20,046 nt of DNA from Acanthamoeba lenticulata (Eukaryota > Discosea > Longamoebia > Acanthamoebidae). The translations under genes and the position numbers were made by a program. This document shows, piece after piece, positions 1 to 9,183 of the stretch. The DNA lies in contig NAVB01002643.1 in assembly GCA_002179805.1 (NCBI GenBank), forward strand, positions 1 through 20,046, read 5' to 3'. Under the pieces are notes generated by a model. It saw nothing but the letters and a program-made list of their open reading frames with translations. It did not search any database and was not told the DNA's origin. Each line of letters starts with the position of its first letter. The first letter of the stretch is position 1.

Positions 1-964
1 AGACGAAGAGGAAGAGGAAGGCGGCACCCTGCGAGGGGATGAGGCGGGCGTCGGCGCGGCCGCGGGAATTGGTCCGCGGGAATGGGTAGTAGTCTGGGCC
101 GACGTCGACTCGCTTCTCGTGTTTTTGGCGCTTGATGATGAACGGGTCGGCCACGAACTCGGCCATAACGTCGATCACGTTGACGCACGTCAAGCACGGT
201 CCTGCAGCGGCAAAGAAAAGACAATTTAAAAATAAAGAAAAATATTTGAAATATGCCCGTGTAGAGGGTTGGAAGGTACCAGGCTCTGAAATGGGAAAGT
301 CATGGATGTGGCTGTAGACGGCGGGCGAGGGGGCTGTGACGTGCATGGAGAGTGGGTGGTGGCCTGTTGCAGCACTTTGTCCGATCAGCAGGCCGCACAA
401 TAAGAAGAAGAAAGAGGAGAACACAGGAGAAAGGAGGACCTTGCATCATGCCCACCGACCAGGGGCCGATCCTGCCCATCTTGCACGGCGTTCGCACCTA
501 CACGTGTGACCAAGACGAATGTTGTTTTGAGTGCCGCAAAGCTGCAAACTGCGGGGCTTGGGGCAGGAGGAGAGTGAACCTCGAGCGAGATAATCCAGCA
601 GAGGGTGTTCACGAGGAAGATAAGCACGATCGCCAAGAGAATATGGAGAACGAGACGACATGCCAGGCTCCTCCGCGGAGAACATCGTGTCCACAAGAAT
701 CGCAGACTGCTGCCGCGACACCACGTGGAGGATAATGAATATTTTTATTAATATTAATCTTAATATTAAATAAATAATGATCAGGAGAGGGTTGTTGAAG
801 GTGCAGATTGGGTGGGTTATGGATTTAAAAATAAAACGATTGTTCCGCGGGCAGGAGGTTGATGAAGTGCAGAATGTAAATGGTGAGGGCAAAAAGTACG
901 CTGTGCGCCAAGAGTGAGATCGCTTGTGAGATCGGGTGGAATAGGGGTCCTCCAGGCCTCTCAT
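1..964 (-). CDS. Unrecognised membrane protein, N-terminal part (runs off the left edge)
   Basis: I do not recognise the family. The model has five exons: 964-900, 709-580, 497-440, 363-280 and 201 to beyond position 1. All introns are GT-AG and reading phase is kept throughout. The ATG at 964 opens a basic, Ser/Arg-rich head (MRGLEDPYSTRSHKRS). It is followed by one clear membrane segment of about 23 residues containing LHILLAIVLIFLV. Next come a Cys/Gly/Trp stretch (TPCKMGRIGPW), GPCLTCVNVIDVMAEF, and a charged region with FIIKRQKHEKRVDVGPDYY. The sequence becomes hydrophobic again (GAAFLFLFV) at the window edge, so a second membrane segment probably starts there. The first intron (899-710) also contains an open hydrophobic stretch in another frame, so intron 1 is the least certain junction. 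The protein could be type II or multi-pass. No catalytic motif is visible. Confidence 0.55.
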
Positions 965-1282
965 CTTTGACCGATGCTCAAAATTGTATTTTGCCTGGTT
1001 GTTAACTGGCAAAAATATGCATGCACAGGCTGTGGTCCTTGCAAGTGTCCTTCAGTCAGAAGCAAAGATGCCTGTCCCGTGCCAGACAAAGTGAACGAGG
1101 GCAACGACCAGGTTGTCCTCTTTCGGGCTTGGCGAGGACGTTAGCACGCAAGGAATGGCGTTCGCTTTTCCGCATTCCTTTCATTCCTCACAGCCAGAAA
1201 TCCGCAGAAAATGGATTTTTATTTTGCGCAAGAGAATGTTCGAAAGAGGAAATGAGAAGGAGAGAGTAGTGGAAGAGAGTAA
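965..1282. other. Intergenic stretch: 3' flank of GDP-mannose pyrophosphorylase and 5' flank of the left-edge gene
   Basis: No convincing gene here. The open frames on the plus strand have no family features and no coding-like composition. It holds the 3' end of the upstream minus-strand gene, including an AATAAA hexamer at 1223-1218 on the minus strand, about 60 nt past its stop. The left-edge gene must be transcribed from within the same 318 bp. No clear TATA box was seen. Confidence 0.5.
1218..1223 (-). terminator. Polyadenylation hexamer AATAAA
   Basis: The minus strand reads AATAAA 60 nt downstream of the TAA stop of the GDP-mannose pyrophosphorylase gene. The sequence and spacing fit a eukaryotic poly(A) signal, but there is no transcript evidence. 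Confidence 0.45.
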
Positions 1283-2882
1283 TTACATAATGATGTCGGG
1301 CTCAGGGATAGAGGCCGAGATGGCCTTGTGGGGAAGGATACGGCCACCGTTGACGTAGAGTTCGTCGCCAATGTGCACATCCTGACCTAGCACCGACACG
1401 TTTTCCATTCGCACCCACCGGCCCACGGACGACTGCCAACCGATGATCGACTGCGAGATCCACGCGTTAGAGCGAACCACGGCCCCCTCGAGAACCGTCG
1501 TGTCTCTCAGGCGCACGCCTGCGCGTAGAGAAGAAGAAGAAGAGGAACATTAGCTCAAGAAGAAGTACGGTGCCAAGAGAAGAAACGGTACCGTCTTCAA
1601 TGACGCAGCCAGGACCAATGATGACGTTGGGTCCGATCAAACAGTTTTCGCCGATCTTGGCACTCGGGTCCTGCGCCAAGAAAGAACAAGAAGAGACGTC
1701 TCAGCATTTCAGGTTTTGTTGAAGCTGCGAGTAGCGTGTGGAGAAGATGACAGACAACAGATCGTACCACCATGACGGGCCCGACGAAGCCCTCGCCAGT
1801 CTTGAGCTTCTTCGGGTCGCGCGTCTTGAGGCTGTTGAGGTAGAGGGCCATGCCCATGAGGTAATCCGGCGGCTGGCCCACATCCATCCAGAACCCGGGA
1901 AGTTCCATGGCGTAGAGATGTCCCTCCTGCGCCATGTCGGGGAACACTTCCTTCTCGATGGACGTTGGGCGCAACTGTAGTCGTGAAATCGGAGAGTGAG
2001 TGGTGGTGAAGACGATGCGCAAGCTGTAGAAGAAGGACAAACCTCTATACGGTTGAGGATCGAAGGGTTGAAGATGTAGATGCCAGCGTTGATCTTGTTG
2101 CCGACGTAGGTCTTGGGCTTCTCCACAAACTTGTCAATCTGGCCGCCCTCCTTGAGGACCACGACACCGTACTTGGAGGGCTCCTCGACCTTGGTCACCA
2201 TGATGGTGCCCTCCTTGCCGTGGTTCTTGTGGAAGGTCAGCAAGTCGGCCAGAGGGTACTCGCAGGTGATGTCGCTGTTGAGCACGAAAAAGGGTTCGCC
2301 GTCCTCTTCAAGGATCTCGCGAGCCAAAGCCAGTGGGCCGGCTGGCAGGAAGAAAGCGAAAGTCAGAGTCCTGTTATTTAAGGACAGAAGGAAGGAGAAG
2401 TGCAACGGTCGTACCAGTGCCCAGTGGCTGGGTTTCCTGGGAGTAGGAGATCTTGATGCCAAGCTGTTAAAGGGATAGCAGCGCACACATAAGCGCTCCG
2501 AATGGAGATCAAGAGAGATGAAGTTTAGGGAATGCAGCTTCACCACCTACCTCAGATTCGTATTTCTTCAAGTAGTTGGCCATGAGCTCGGGTTTGTAGT
2601 TGATGGCCAACACCACTTCTTTGACGCCAACCTGCGGGCAAGGAAATTAAACCGGTCAATTCGGAATGAACTGGTTTGTTCTACAGATTGAGCGCACTAC
2701 ACAAATCACTCGATTGTGCAGAAACGGAAAGGGAGTCAAAAACACAGTGGTACCTTAACCAGGGCTTCAATCTGGTGAAGAATCATCGCCTTGTTGGCAA
2801 ATTCAACAAGTGGCTTTGGAACAGATAAGGTCAGTGGACGCAGACGCGTCCCGAACCCGCCAACCAGAATGAGGGCTTTCAT
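1283..2882 (-). CDS. GMPPB: Mannose-1-phosphate guanylyltransferase, beta/catalytic type (GDP-mannose pyrophosphorylase)
   Basis: Makes GDP-mannose and PPi from GTP and mannose-1-phosphate in the cytosol, feeding N-glycan, GPI-anchor and O-mannose synthesis. Seven exons: 2882-2754, 2631-2551, 2463-2415, 2341-2043, 1974-1768, 1670-1592 and 1518-1283. They give 359 residues, essentially the length of human GMPPB as I remember it (360). The start [18 protein letters not shown] is the nucleotidyltransferase signature. VPKPLVEF carries the pyrophosphorylase lysine, and [13 protein letters not shown] the metal/sugar-binding Asp. [12 protein letters not shown] spans the exon 3/4 junction. The C-terminal third has left-handed beta-helix hexapeptide repeats ([19 protein letters not shown]) and ends in a short PDIIM tail. 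It is head-to-head with the ubiquitin-like gene. Nothing is broken, and every intron keeps phase. Confidence 0.95.
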
Positions 2883-3203
2883 TTCTGTGAGGATGAAGAC
2901 AGCGCTGAAGCCTGTGGTGCTGAGCTAAAGTTGCTTGATCGAATGGAGAGGCTACGCGTGTAACGTTCCTGGCCGCTGATGTCGATCTCCAGTGGACAGT
3001 TAAAAATCAAAATAAAAGAGCAATTTTATTTTATTCTCCGCCTACGTGGCAGACGACCGTTTTTGGCCTGAATTTTCGCCTCTTTGCTCGCTTGACCACC
3101 GCTACGACTGCCCCGCACACGAACAGAGCCTTTGTTGAGTGCGGGGACCAAGAAGAGAGCCTGTCGTGGAACAACTGCACGCCGTGGCGTTGACAACCCC
3201 CTC
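2883..3203. promoter_or_regulatory. Shared divergent 5' region between GMPPB and the ubiquitin-like gene
   Basis: A 321-bp gap separates two genes that point away from each other, so it must hold both promoters. The middle (about 3001-3035) is AT-rich, with runs such as AAAATAAAAG and TTTTATTTTATT, against GC-rich flanks. The frame of the ubiquitin-like gene stays open upstream to 3132 but contains no ATG before 3204. No sharper element can be supported. Confidence 0.45.
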
Positions 3204-3485
3204 ATGGCCACCAACCAAAACGCAAATTTGAGCGAACGTTCGACCACCCGCATGAAGCTCCTTGTCAAGGTCGTGCTTGGCAGGAACGTCGAGTTGGAGG
3301 TCGAGGAGACCGACACCGTGGCCAGCGTCACCGAGCGAACACGCGCCCTCGAAGGTCGCGACACGCCCTACAACCTTGAGGGCCTGGTCTACGCGGGCAA
3401 GGTCCTGAACCCGGCGTCCACGCTGGCTGACAACGGCATTCAGACAGGAACACTGCTCCACCAGATCAAACGCGGCCTACGCTGA
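3204..3485 (+). CDS. Divergent ubiquitin-like domain protein without a C-terminal Gly-Gly
   Basis: Single-exon gene of 93 residues. After a 16-residue Ser/Asn/Thr head, residues 17-93 align end to end with ubiquitin. MKLLVKVVLG matches the first strand and VELEVEETDTV the second strand. LVYAGKVLNPASTLADNGIQ corresponds to the region around the hydrophobic patch in ubiquitin. GTLLHQI contains the position of His68. The chain ends KRGLR, so the di-glycine needed for conjugation is absent and no residues follow that could be trimmed to expose one. It is therefore more likely a ubiquitin-fold binding or adaptor protein than a conjugated modifier (inference). The first in-frame ATG was chosen; the Met at residue 17 is an alternative start that would give almost exactly a bare ubiquitin fold. 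Its 3' end faces the pseudouridine synthase gene 123 bp away. Confidence 0.75.
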   Translation: MATNQNANLSERSTTRMKLLVKVVLGRNVELEVEETDTVASVTERTRALEGRDTPYNLEGLVYAGKVLNPASTLADNGIQTGTLLHQIKRGLR

Positions 3486-3495
3486 CTTGCATGTA

Positions 3496-3523
3496 CAACA
3501 ACAACAACAACTACAACAACAAC
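3496..3523 (+). repeat. (CAA)n microsatellite, one interruption
   Basis: Five CAA units, one CTA, then three more CAA units and a final C. It lies in the short gap between the convergent 3' ends of the ubiquitin-like gene and the pseudouridine synthase gene. Confidence 0.85.
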
Positions 3524-3608
3524 ATGAGAACGTCCTCACCACCAAATCTCTTGATGTCGTCAAATGCATCGTGTAGAACGACGAGCCGGGAACACAATGC
3601 TGTCGTTC

Positions 3609-5473
3609 TCAATCTTCCTTGGGACCCGTGGCGGCGTCCTCCTCGGCTTCGGCGGCGTCGGCGAGCGGTCGGTTCTTCTTGTACTCGCCGGGCACCTCCG
3701 GCCGGTTGTTCTTCCAGTCGTCGAGCAGCTGCACATAGTCGATGAGATACTGACTCTGCTTGGCCGTCCACTCGGCAAACCTGCAAGAACAACATGGTTG
3801 AGCATCCTCGTCATCATGATGAACTCGTAGCAGTTAAAAAACACGCACACGCGGGTCTCCTTCTCGATGGAGGCGATGTGGGTGTAGATCTGCTCGCTTC
3901 GGAACTTCTCCACCTGCTCCTTGATGCCCTCCCACGTGATGGGCTCGTAGTTGCGCCCCTTGCCCTCGTTGTACACCTTGTACACGCACTGTGTGGCAGG
4001 CGTGTGCCCATAATCAGCATTCATCGACATCAACAATGTCGTCAAAGGGAGGACGCGCACGCACCTGCTGCAGGAGGAGGCCCTCCGAGGGGGCCGTGGG
4101 GACGGGGCACTTGCGGGCAAACGTGGCCTGGAGCACCTCCTTGGGCAGGTCGCGCTTGACCATGAACACGATCATCCCTGGTGTTGCCACAACCAGGTCA
4201 GGTCAAGCCACCACTACAACGTAAACGATGACGAACATGAAGATGATGGCGATGGATGATAGATGGATGAAGAGGACGACGAACCGATCATGCGGCGAAT
4301 CTGGTGGAGCATGAAGCTCTGGCCCTGGATCTCGAACCGCACAAAGTCCACGCCGTCGACCGTGAAGGGCCCGCCGCAGTGGAAGCCCATGATGTACCTC
4401 TTGGCCGAGGCGTCGTTCTTCTCCACGCGGATAGTGTAGTTGAAGAAGTTGTTGGTGCCCTTGAACGCCGCCAGGTAGTCGTTGAGCTTCTCGATCAGCT
4501 CCGGCGTCACCTTAAAGTCCATGTTCACGGGCACCGGGGCCGCTGGGGCCTCGGCGCCAGCGGCGGCCTCGGCAGGTTGCTGAGGCGGCGCGGACGAGTC
4601 CTCGGGCGCGAGGACGTAGGCCGGCAGGAGGTACTCGTAGATCCGTGAGTCGACGCTGTTCTTCGAGTCGAAGCCGCCCGTCGTGCGTCGGATCGCTGCG
4701 GCGGCCGGGCATGTCAGCTGATATGTAGAAGACGATGAAGATGACGAGAACGACGTACCAAAGAGGCGGATATCTTCGGGGAGGTTGTCGTTGATGCGCT
4801 CCAGCACGCCAGGCGGGTCGAGCACCATCTTGAGGGAGATGACGTTGAGGCACGCGTGGACGCCCTTGTCCGTGCGCGCGCAGCGCTGCCAGTTGACCTG
4901 TGCGGCACGATGGGCGAGCATGTCGTTTTATACGCATAAGAGCTGGGGTCGGTGATGCTGCTGAGCAAGAAGGCGAGGCGCAAACCTTGGTGAAGGAGCC
5001 CGCGTTCCACTCGTCGATGCCACCGGCCTTGACGATGGCCCGCTCGATCTCGGACTCGACCGTCTTGAACCCTGGGTTCCTGCGCGCCCCAGCGAGTTGG
5101 TGGACTGCACAAGCCGAGGGGGGGGGGTTGGACGCCTGTACCTCTGCAGGCCCACGTAGTTGGTGCCCTTGTAGCCGAGCAGGAGGGCCACCTTGCGCTT
5201 AGGGTACCTCTTGGCCGCACTTGTGCTCGAAGACGTGGCTGCAGGTGGAACAGATTCGATCAAAATTGAAGCCAATCCGAATGAGGGGGATGCAGGGGCA
5301 CCATCTTCGTGTTTCTCCGTTTGGCCCTCGGTCTCATCGAGCTTGACCTTCTTGGCGTCTTGCGCAGCTTCCTCCTGCTGCACGTCACCGGCGGACGATG
5401 GCACGGGGGCGGTAGTGCTCTGTACCGCGGCTTCGTTGTCCGTTGCCCCAACCTCCTCAAAAGCTCTCTTCAT
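3609..5473 (-). CDS. PUS1: tRNA pseudouridine synthase, TruA/PUS1 family
   Basis: Isomerises specific uridines in tRNA to pseudouridine. Seven exons: 5473-5142, 5079-4986, 4897-4759, 4695-4285, 4177-4065, 3988-3849 and 3780-3609, giving 466 residues. A charged, low-complexity head of about 90 residues leads into KVALLLGYKGTNYVGLQR. The catalytic motif is CARTDKGVHA, with the family's catalytic Asp (exon 3). It is followed by GGFDSKNSVDSRIYEYLLPAY, NFFNYT and the conserved RFEIQGQSFMLHQIRRMIG / MIVFMV strand pair. A Pro/Ala-rich insert of about 30 residues (region of APPQQPAEAA) interrupts the domain. The C-terminus is acidic. The last intron's donor was placed at 3848 because only GTGCGT there restores the phase of the coding-like last exon (FAEWTAKQSQYL). 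The frame remains open upstream of the ATG (see findings). Intron 1 holds a C10 run. Confidence 0.92.
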
Positions 5474-5837
5474 CTTGTCCCGATTCGTGAATTGCGAATT
5501 GTGTAAAGCCGCGATTTGATCTCCAGACAAGCGAGTGACGCGCGAAAGGAGAGACGAGGAGGCTACTGGGTGGGCGGAGGTGAATGGAAGGACCCCGATG
5601 CGTAGGAAGGACGTCCGCTTCACCTTTGAAGACTTCGAGGAACACAAGAAGCAAATGGAAAACGAAACAAATTAACTGCTGGCGGAGCTGGCGTTGGCGC
5701 GTTTCTCTAACGCAGGAGGCGGTGTAGTGCTACAACATGATGATGATAACGATGATGAAGCTATGCTGATGGAATAGGAGGTGAAGATGATGATGGCGCT
5801 TGCCCGTCGTCTTGATGAGGCCACTAGTAGTCACGGG
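5474..5837. other. Intergenic region between PUS1 and the Ras-like gene, with an open PUS1 leader and a tiny antisense ORF
   Basis: The minus strand holds the 5' leader of PUS1. Its frame is open without an ATG up to 5647 and reads as Arg/Ser/Leu-rich, presequence-like residues (FLRIGVLPFTSAHP). The plus strand has a 25-codon ATG ORF at 5598-5675 (MRRKDVRFTFEDFEEHKKQ...), charged and helix-like, which I cannot support as a gene. 5676-5837 is the 3' flank of the Ras-like gene and contains GATGAT-rich simple sequence near 5740-5800. Confidence 0.4.
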
Positions 5838-7027
5838 TCAAGAGAGCACGCACTTGATGCCCACCTTGGCCCCGACGCGCGAGCCTCGCTTCGTGCTCTC
5901 CTTAGCGCGTCGTGGCGTGTCGGCCATGCCGAGGGCCTCTTCCTCCTCTTTTTGTTGAATAAAGTCTGAGTTGGCCCTCATCGTCCGCACCAGCTGCTCC
6001 CCCGCCCCACCGCGGTGAGACAAGCAGGGCCTGAAGAGAAGCCGGGACGACATCGCACGCACTGTGTTGAAGATGTCGTCGACGTTGATTCGAGTCTTGG
6101 CCGACGTCTCGAAGAAGGGGCACTTCATCTGCTGGGCCAGAGCCAGGCCCTCCTCGCGGCTCACCTCCCGCGCGTCCTCCAGGTCGGCCTTGTTACCGCA
6201 GATTACCAGTGGATAGCCGTCTGACCCCGCCCTCCATGTCAGTCCCCTTCCATTCATCAACAACACCTTTAACTTCATCCTCTTCATCATCACGAGCAAG
6301 GTGAGCACCGACCCGAGTCCTTGATTCGCAGGATTTGTTCCCTGAAGTCTGGCAGCGCCTTGAAGGACTCTCTACAGAGAGAGGCAGGAGTCAGTCGCAG
6401 GGAAGAGCTGTGTGCTGAGCCCAAGGGCGCCAGACGCACCTGCTGGTGATGGAGTAGACGAGGACAAACCCGTTGCCCGCGCGAATGTATTGACTCCGCA
6501 TCACGCTGTACTCTTCTTGGCCTGTGCCCAGCAACCCCCCCTCCGTTCAGGATTTGTGTCCAGCGACAACGTTCTCGCTGCGCCTTTTGGTTTCACGCCA
6601 GCAGGCGTGGCCACCAACACCATCCCCCAGGAGAGGTTTTGACACGCACCAGCGGTGTCCAGAATGTCCAGCACAGTAGTGCTGCCATCGAGGTCGACGG
6701 TTTTTGTGTAGTTGCTTTCTATTGTTGGGTCTGTGTGGCGACCACCATGCAGCATGGGCGCGCTCAGTTATTGCAGCAGAAGAGGAGAACGAGAAGTGAG
6801 GTCGTTTCAACGCACCATACTCCTTCACAAAGAAATGCTGTTCCACCCCATCCCAGCAACCACCACAAAGGAGGTCTCAGCACATAAGTCCGACCGCAAA
6901 GCTTCGTTTTTGCGGGGGGGGGGAAAAGCGAAAACGAGGGGGCGGGCCAAACCTGCGAGTACTGAATGATGAGTGCGCTCTTCCCCACACCTCCTTCTCC
7001 CAGCACAACTATCTTGTAGAGCAACAT
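5838..7027 (-). CDS. Ras-family small GTPase with C-terminal CaaX box
   Basis: Membrane-anchored GTP-binding switch. Seven exons: 7027-6953, 6837-6816 (only 22 nt), 6730-6650, 6521-6440, 6371-6313, 6220-6063 and 5993-5838; 210 residues. The full set of G boxes is present: P-loop GEGGVGKSA, effector loop YDPTIES with the switch I Thr, DTAGQEEYS with the catalytic Gln, GNKADL and [27 protein letters not shown] is typical of Ras/Rap rather than Rab or Rho. The last intron (6062-5994) was chosen because it restores FNTLVR, the usual Ras helix. The tail is about 20 residues longer than Ras, has a basic stretch ([12 protein letters not shown]) and ends CVLS, a CaaX box whose final Ser favours farnesylation (family knowledge). 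Intron 1 contains a C10 run on the sense strand. Membership of Ras versus Rap cannot be settled here. Confidence 0.95.
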
Positions 7028-7290
7028 TGAGCGAAAGAGGTGGAGTCAACGGCCGTTTCGTCTCCACACACATAAAAATGAACGAATTACAAAAAAAAAG
7101 GTGAAAAGTTTAGTTTAATGTTGTGTTGGCGGTAGCCGTTGCGCCACGACAGCAAACCCACAGCGTGTTGCCGTCTCCAACCGCACTTGGAACTCCGGAG
7201 CTTTATTCCATCTTCCACTTCCTCGACTACAACATGAATGTCCTACAATGTAGTCGAGGAAGTGGCGGGTTCCTTGCAACCACGTTGTGG
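7028..7290. other. Gap between the Ras-like gene and the upstream FHA gene
   Basis: A 263-bp non-coding stretch holding the 5' flank of the Ras-like gene and the 3' flank of the SF3B1-N/FHA gene. Its main content is a perfect inverted repeat at 7215-7265 (own entry). Open frames crossing it look like shadows. Confidence 0.5.
7215..7265. repeat. Perfect 17-bp inverted repeat (hairpin) downstream of the FHA gene
   Basis: The left arm (7215-7231, begins CCACTTCC) and the right arm (7249-7265, ends GGAAGTGG) are exact reverse complements over 17 bp, with a 17-nt loop. The loop itself has ACAT/ATGT flanking two bases. The right arm is 25 nt past the stop codon of the minus-strand FHA gene, so the hairpin probably lies in its 3' UTR or end region. 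It does not have the T-run of a bacterial terminator. Confidence 0.9.
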
Positions 7291-9038
7291 TCAACGCCGC
7301 GCGTAGCGCTCTTGCTGGAGAACATACTGCCGCGTCGAGCACCCCAACACCAGCATGTCGCCCTCCTTCAGTTCCACATACCTGTCGTTGGCCGTTGCGT
7401 TGAGCATCATCTTGATTACGACAACAAGGAAAGGAAATTGAAGAGGAAAAGAAGTGGCTTTCTCGTACTCGTTGGGGGCGATGCGCTTCTTGTTGACAAA
7501 GGTCCCGTTGGCGCTGCCGACGTCGATCACGTACGGCAGCACGGCGCCGTTGACTTCACGGAACTGGAGCGCCGCGTGCTGCTTGCTGCACGACTCGTGC
7601 GCCGTCACGATGTCCGCAAGCTGGCCGCAGCCAAGTCAGTCAGCCAGCCAGTCAACGAACGGCGTTGGTGAAGAGCGAAGCAGGAAGAGGTCACGCACCT
7701 CGGCCTCCCGGCCAAAGCGGTAGCAGCTGCGCTTGGCCACGTCGAGCGGCCCGCCGAGGGCCTGGCCGGACTTGAACACGTGCAGCACCCACGCCCGGTC
7801 GGGCTTCTTGGCATCGGCCGGCTCCTGGTGCTTCAGGTGGGAGGAGGCCGGGGGCGCGGTGGTGATCCGCCTCCGGTTGTCATCCTCCTCCTCCTCCTCC
7901 TCCACGTCCTCGCGTGGTGGCCGCTCGCCGCGTGGCGCTTCTTCTTGTTTCTTTTCGTTTTCGTTTTCGTTTTCTTCTTCGCTGTCGTCGCTGGAGCCCT
8001 CCTCTTCCTCGCCCGCTTCCGTCTTCCGGCGCTTCCGACGCTTCTCCTCCTTGCGACGATGACGCTCCTCGCGGCGCTTCTGCTTCTCCTCGCGTCGCCG
8101 CTGCTTCTCCTGCTCCTTGAGCTGCTCCTGACGCTCCTTGAGCCGCTTCTCGGCCTCCTCCTTCTCCTGCTTCTTCTTCTTGTCCACCTCTCGCAACACG
8201 CGCTGCACAAGACCCAACCCGATGTATCAGCAGCCATCGGACTGGAATGTGTGGAATGCATGAAAGAAGAAAGAAGAGGCGCGCACGTCGTGTTCGCGCT
8301 CGAGTGCGGTTTCGATCATGCGCTCGCGGTACGAGGTGCCCGCTGTGGTCAGCTGGCGGTTCATGCGCCGCTTCTTGTAGTCATCGTCCCGGTCCGACAC
8401 GCGGCTCTTCCGGTACTCGGCGAACGGCTGTGTCGTGTTGTGCGTGTGTGTCGTGCGGTGAGCTGCGGTGTGCCGCGCAACACACACAAAACACACAGAA
8501 AAGGTGGTGACGCACGTCGGCCTCCTCCTCTTCGCCCCTGGGGATGTCCCGGTGCACGCTCTTTGGGGCCGTGTAGTTGCCCGTCAGCTTGCTGGCGACC
8601 GCGTGCAAAGGCAGCCAAACGGGGCGGCGGGCAGCGAGCGGTCAGGCCCAGGAGCAAGGAGCAAGGAGCAAGGAGGTGGGATGGAGCGCACCGGAGGGAA
8701 CTGGCGGCGTCGGACATGTGGCTGTAGTCATCGTCCTCGTCGTCACCGCCCACGCTAATGGAGCTCACATAAGCTGTGAGAGGTCGGTGGGTAAGAAGGA
8801 CGAATTTGTTCAAAATCAAAAGATCTGGAGCGCGGAGAGGTACAAGAGCCAGAGCCGTAGAGGTCGGAATCAAAGTCGCTCCCGGCAGCGCCAAACGAGG
8901 CCAAGCGGCCCTCCTCGAGGGCACGCTGCTTCTGTAGCTCGGCGATCTCTCGCTCTAGTTCCTTGTCTGCACTTGCGCCAACGTTGCCCACCGACACTGC
9001 GCTTTAGGCGCAGAACAGAAGATTTTAACACAAATCAT
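7291..9038 (-). CDS. SF3B1-like N-terminal region fused to a SNIP1/Pml1-type FHA domain
   Basis: Probable pre-mRNA splicing protein. Supported exons: 8996-8844, 8773-8692, 8591-8516, 8427-8287, 8202-7699, 7620-7469 and 7381-7291 (398 residues plus an unresolved start). Residues 1 to about 170 follow the N-terminus of splicing factor SF3B1: KELEREIAELQKQ, SDLYG, SYVSSISVGGDDEDDD, KLTGNYTAPKSV, DPFAEYRKSRVSDRDD..YKKRRMNRQLT, YRERMIETALEREHD. A Lys/Glu/Arg coiled region and an acidic linker with NENENE follow. Residues from about 286 form an FHA domain: RAWVLHVFKSG, CYRFGRE, ESCSKQHAALQF, GSANGTFVNKKRI, YVELKEGDMLVLG, with the Gly-Arg, Ser..His and Asn-Gly phosphopeptide-binding positions. One uninterrupted 504-nt exon carries both the SF3B1-like tail and the FHA start, so this is not two genes. 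No in-frame ATG exists in the first exon. A 5' exon is needed; ATG at 9038 with a 35-nt intron is possible but unproven. Confidence 0.85.
8651..8675. repeat. Short tandem repeat, 7-bp unit GGAGCAA
   Basis: Three exact copies plus GGAG, inside the 8691-8592 intron of the SF3B1-N/FHA gene. Confidence 0.85.
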
Positions 9039-9183
9039 GAAGAAGGTCGTGCCATCGACTGGTTTAGCTCTGTGCATCTTTCGGTTTGGAAAGAAAACTC
9101 TTGCTTTTCAAAATGATTTTAAGTTGATTTAAATCCAGACAAAATTGTTTTTTTTTCGCGCTTTTTCGGCGCAGGGGAAGTCA

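Noticed and set aside
1021..1269. An 82-codon plus-strand open frame
   Set aside because: No motif, no hydrophobic or conserved pattern; lies in the 3' flank of GMPPB.
3496..3523. Telomere-like or minisatellite array from the CAA run
   Set aside because: Only nine or so triplets with an interruption; an ordinary microsatellite in a short intergenic gap.
5598..5675. A 25-codon plus-strand ORF (MRRKDVRFTFEDFEE...) upstream of PUS1
   Set aside because: Coding-like in composition, but very short, with no family match, no clear splice partner, and antisense to the open PUS1 leader.
7215..7265. Rho-independent terminator
   Set aside because: The hairpin has no following T-run and the genome is clearly eukaryotic, so a bacterial-type terminator is not a sensible label.
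7780..8727. A 315-codon plus-strand open frame rich in Leu
   Set aside because: It is the antisense shadow of the Lys/Glu-rich linker exon of the SF3B1-N/FHA gene; the minus strand has family motifs and consistent splicing.
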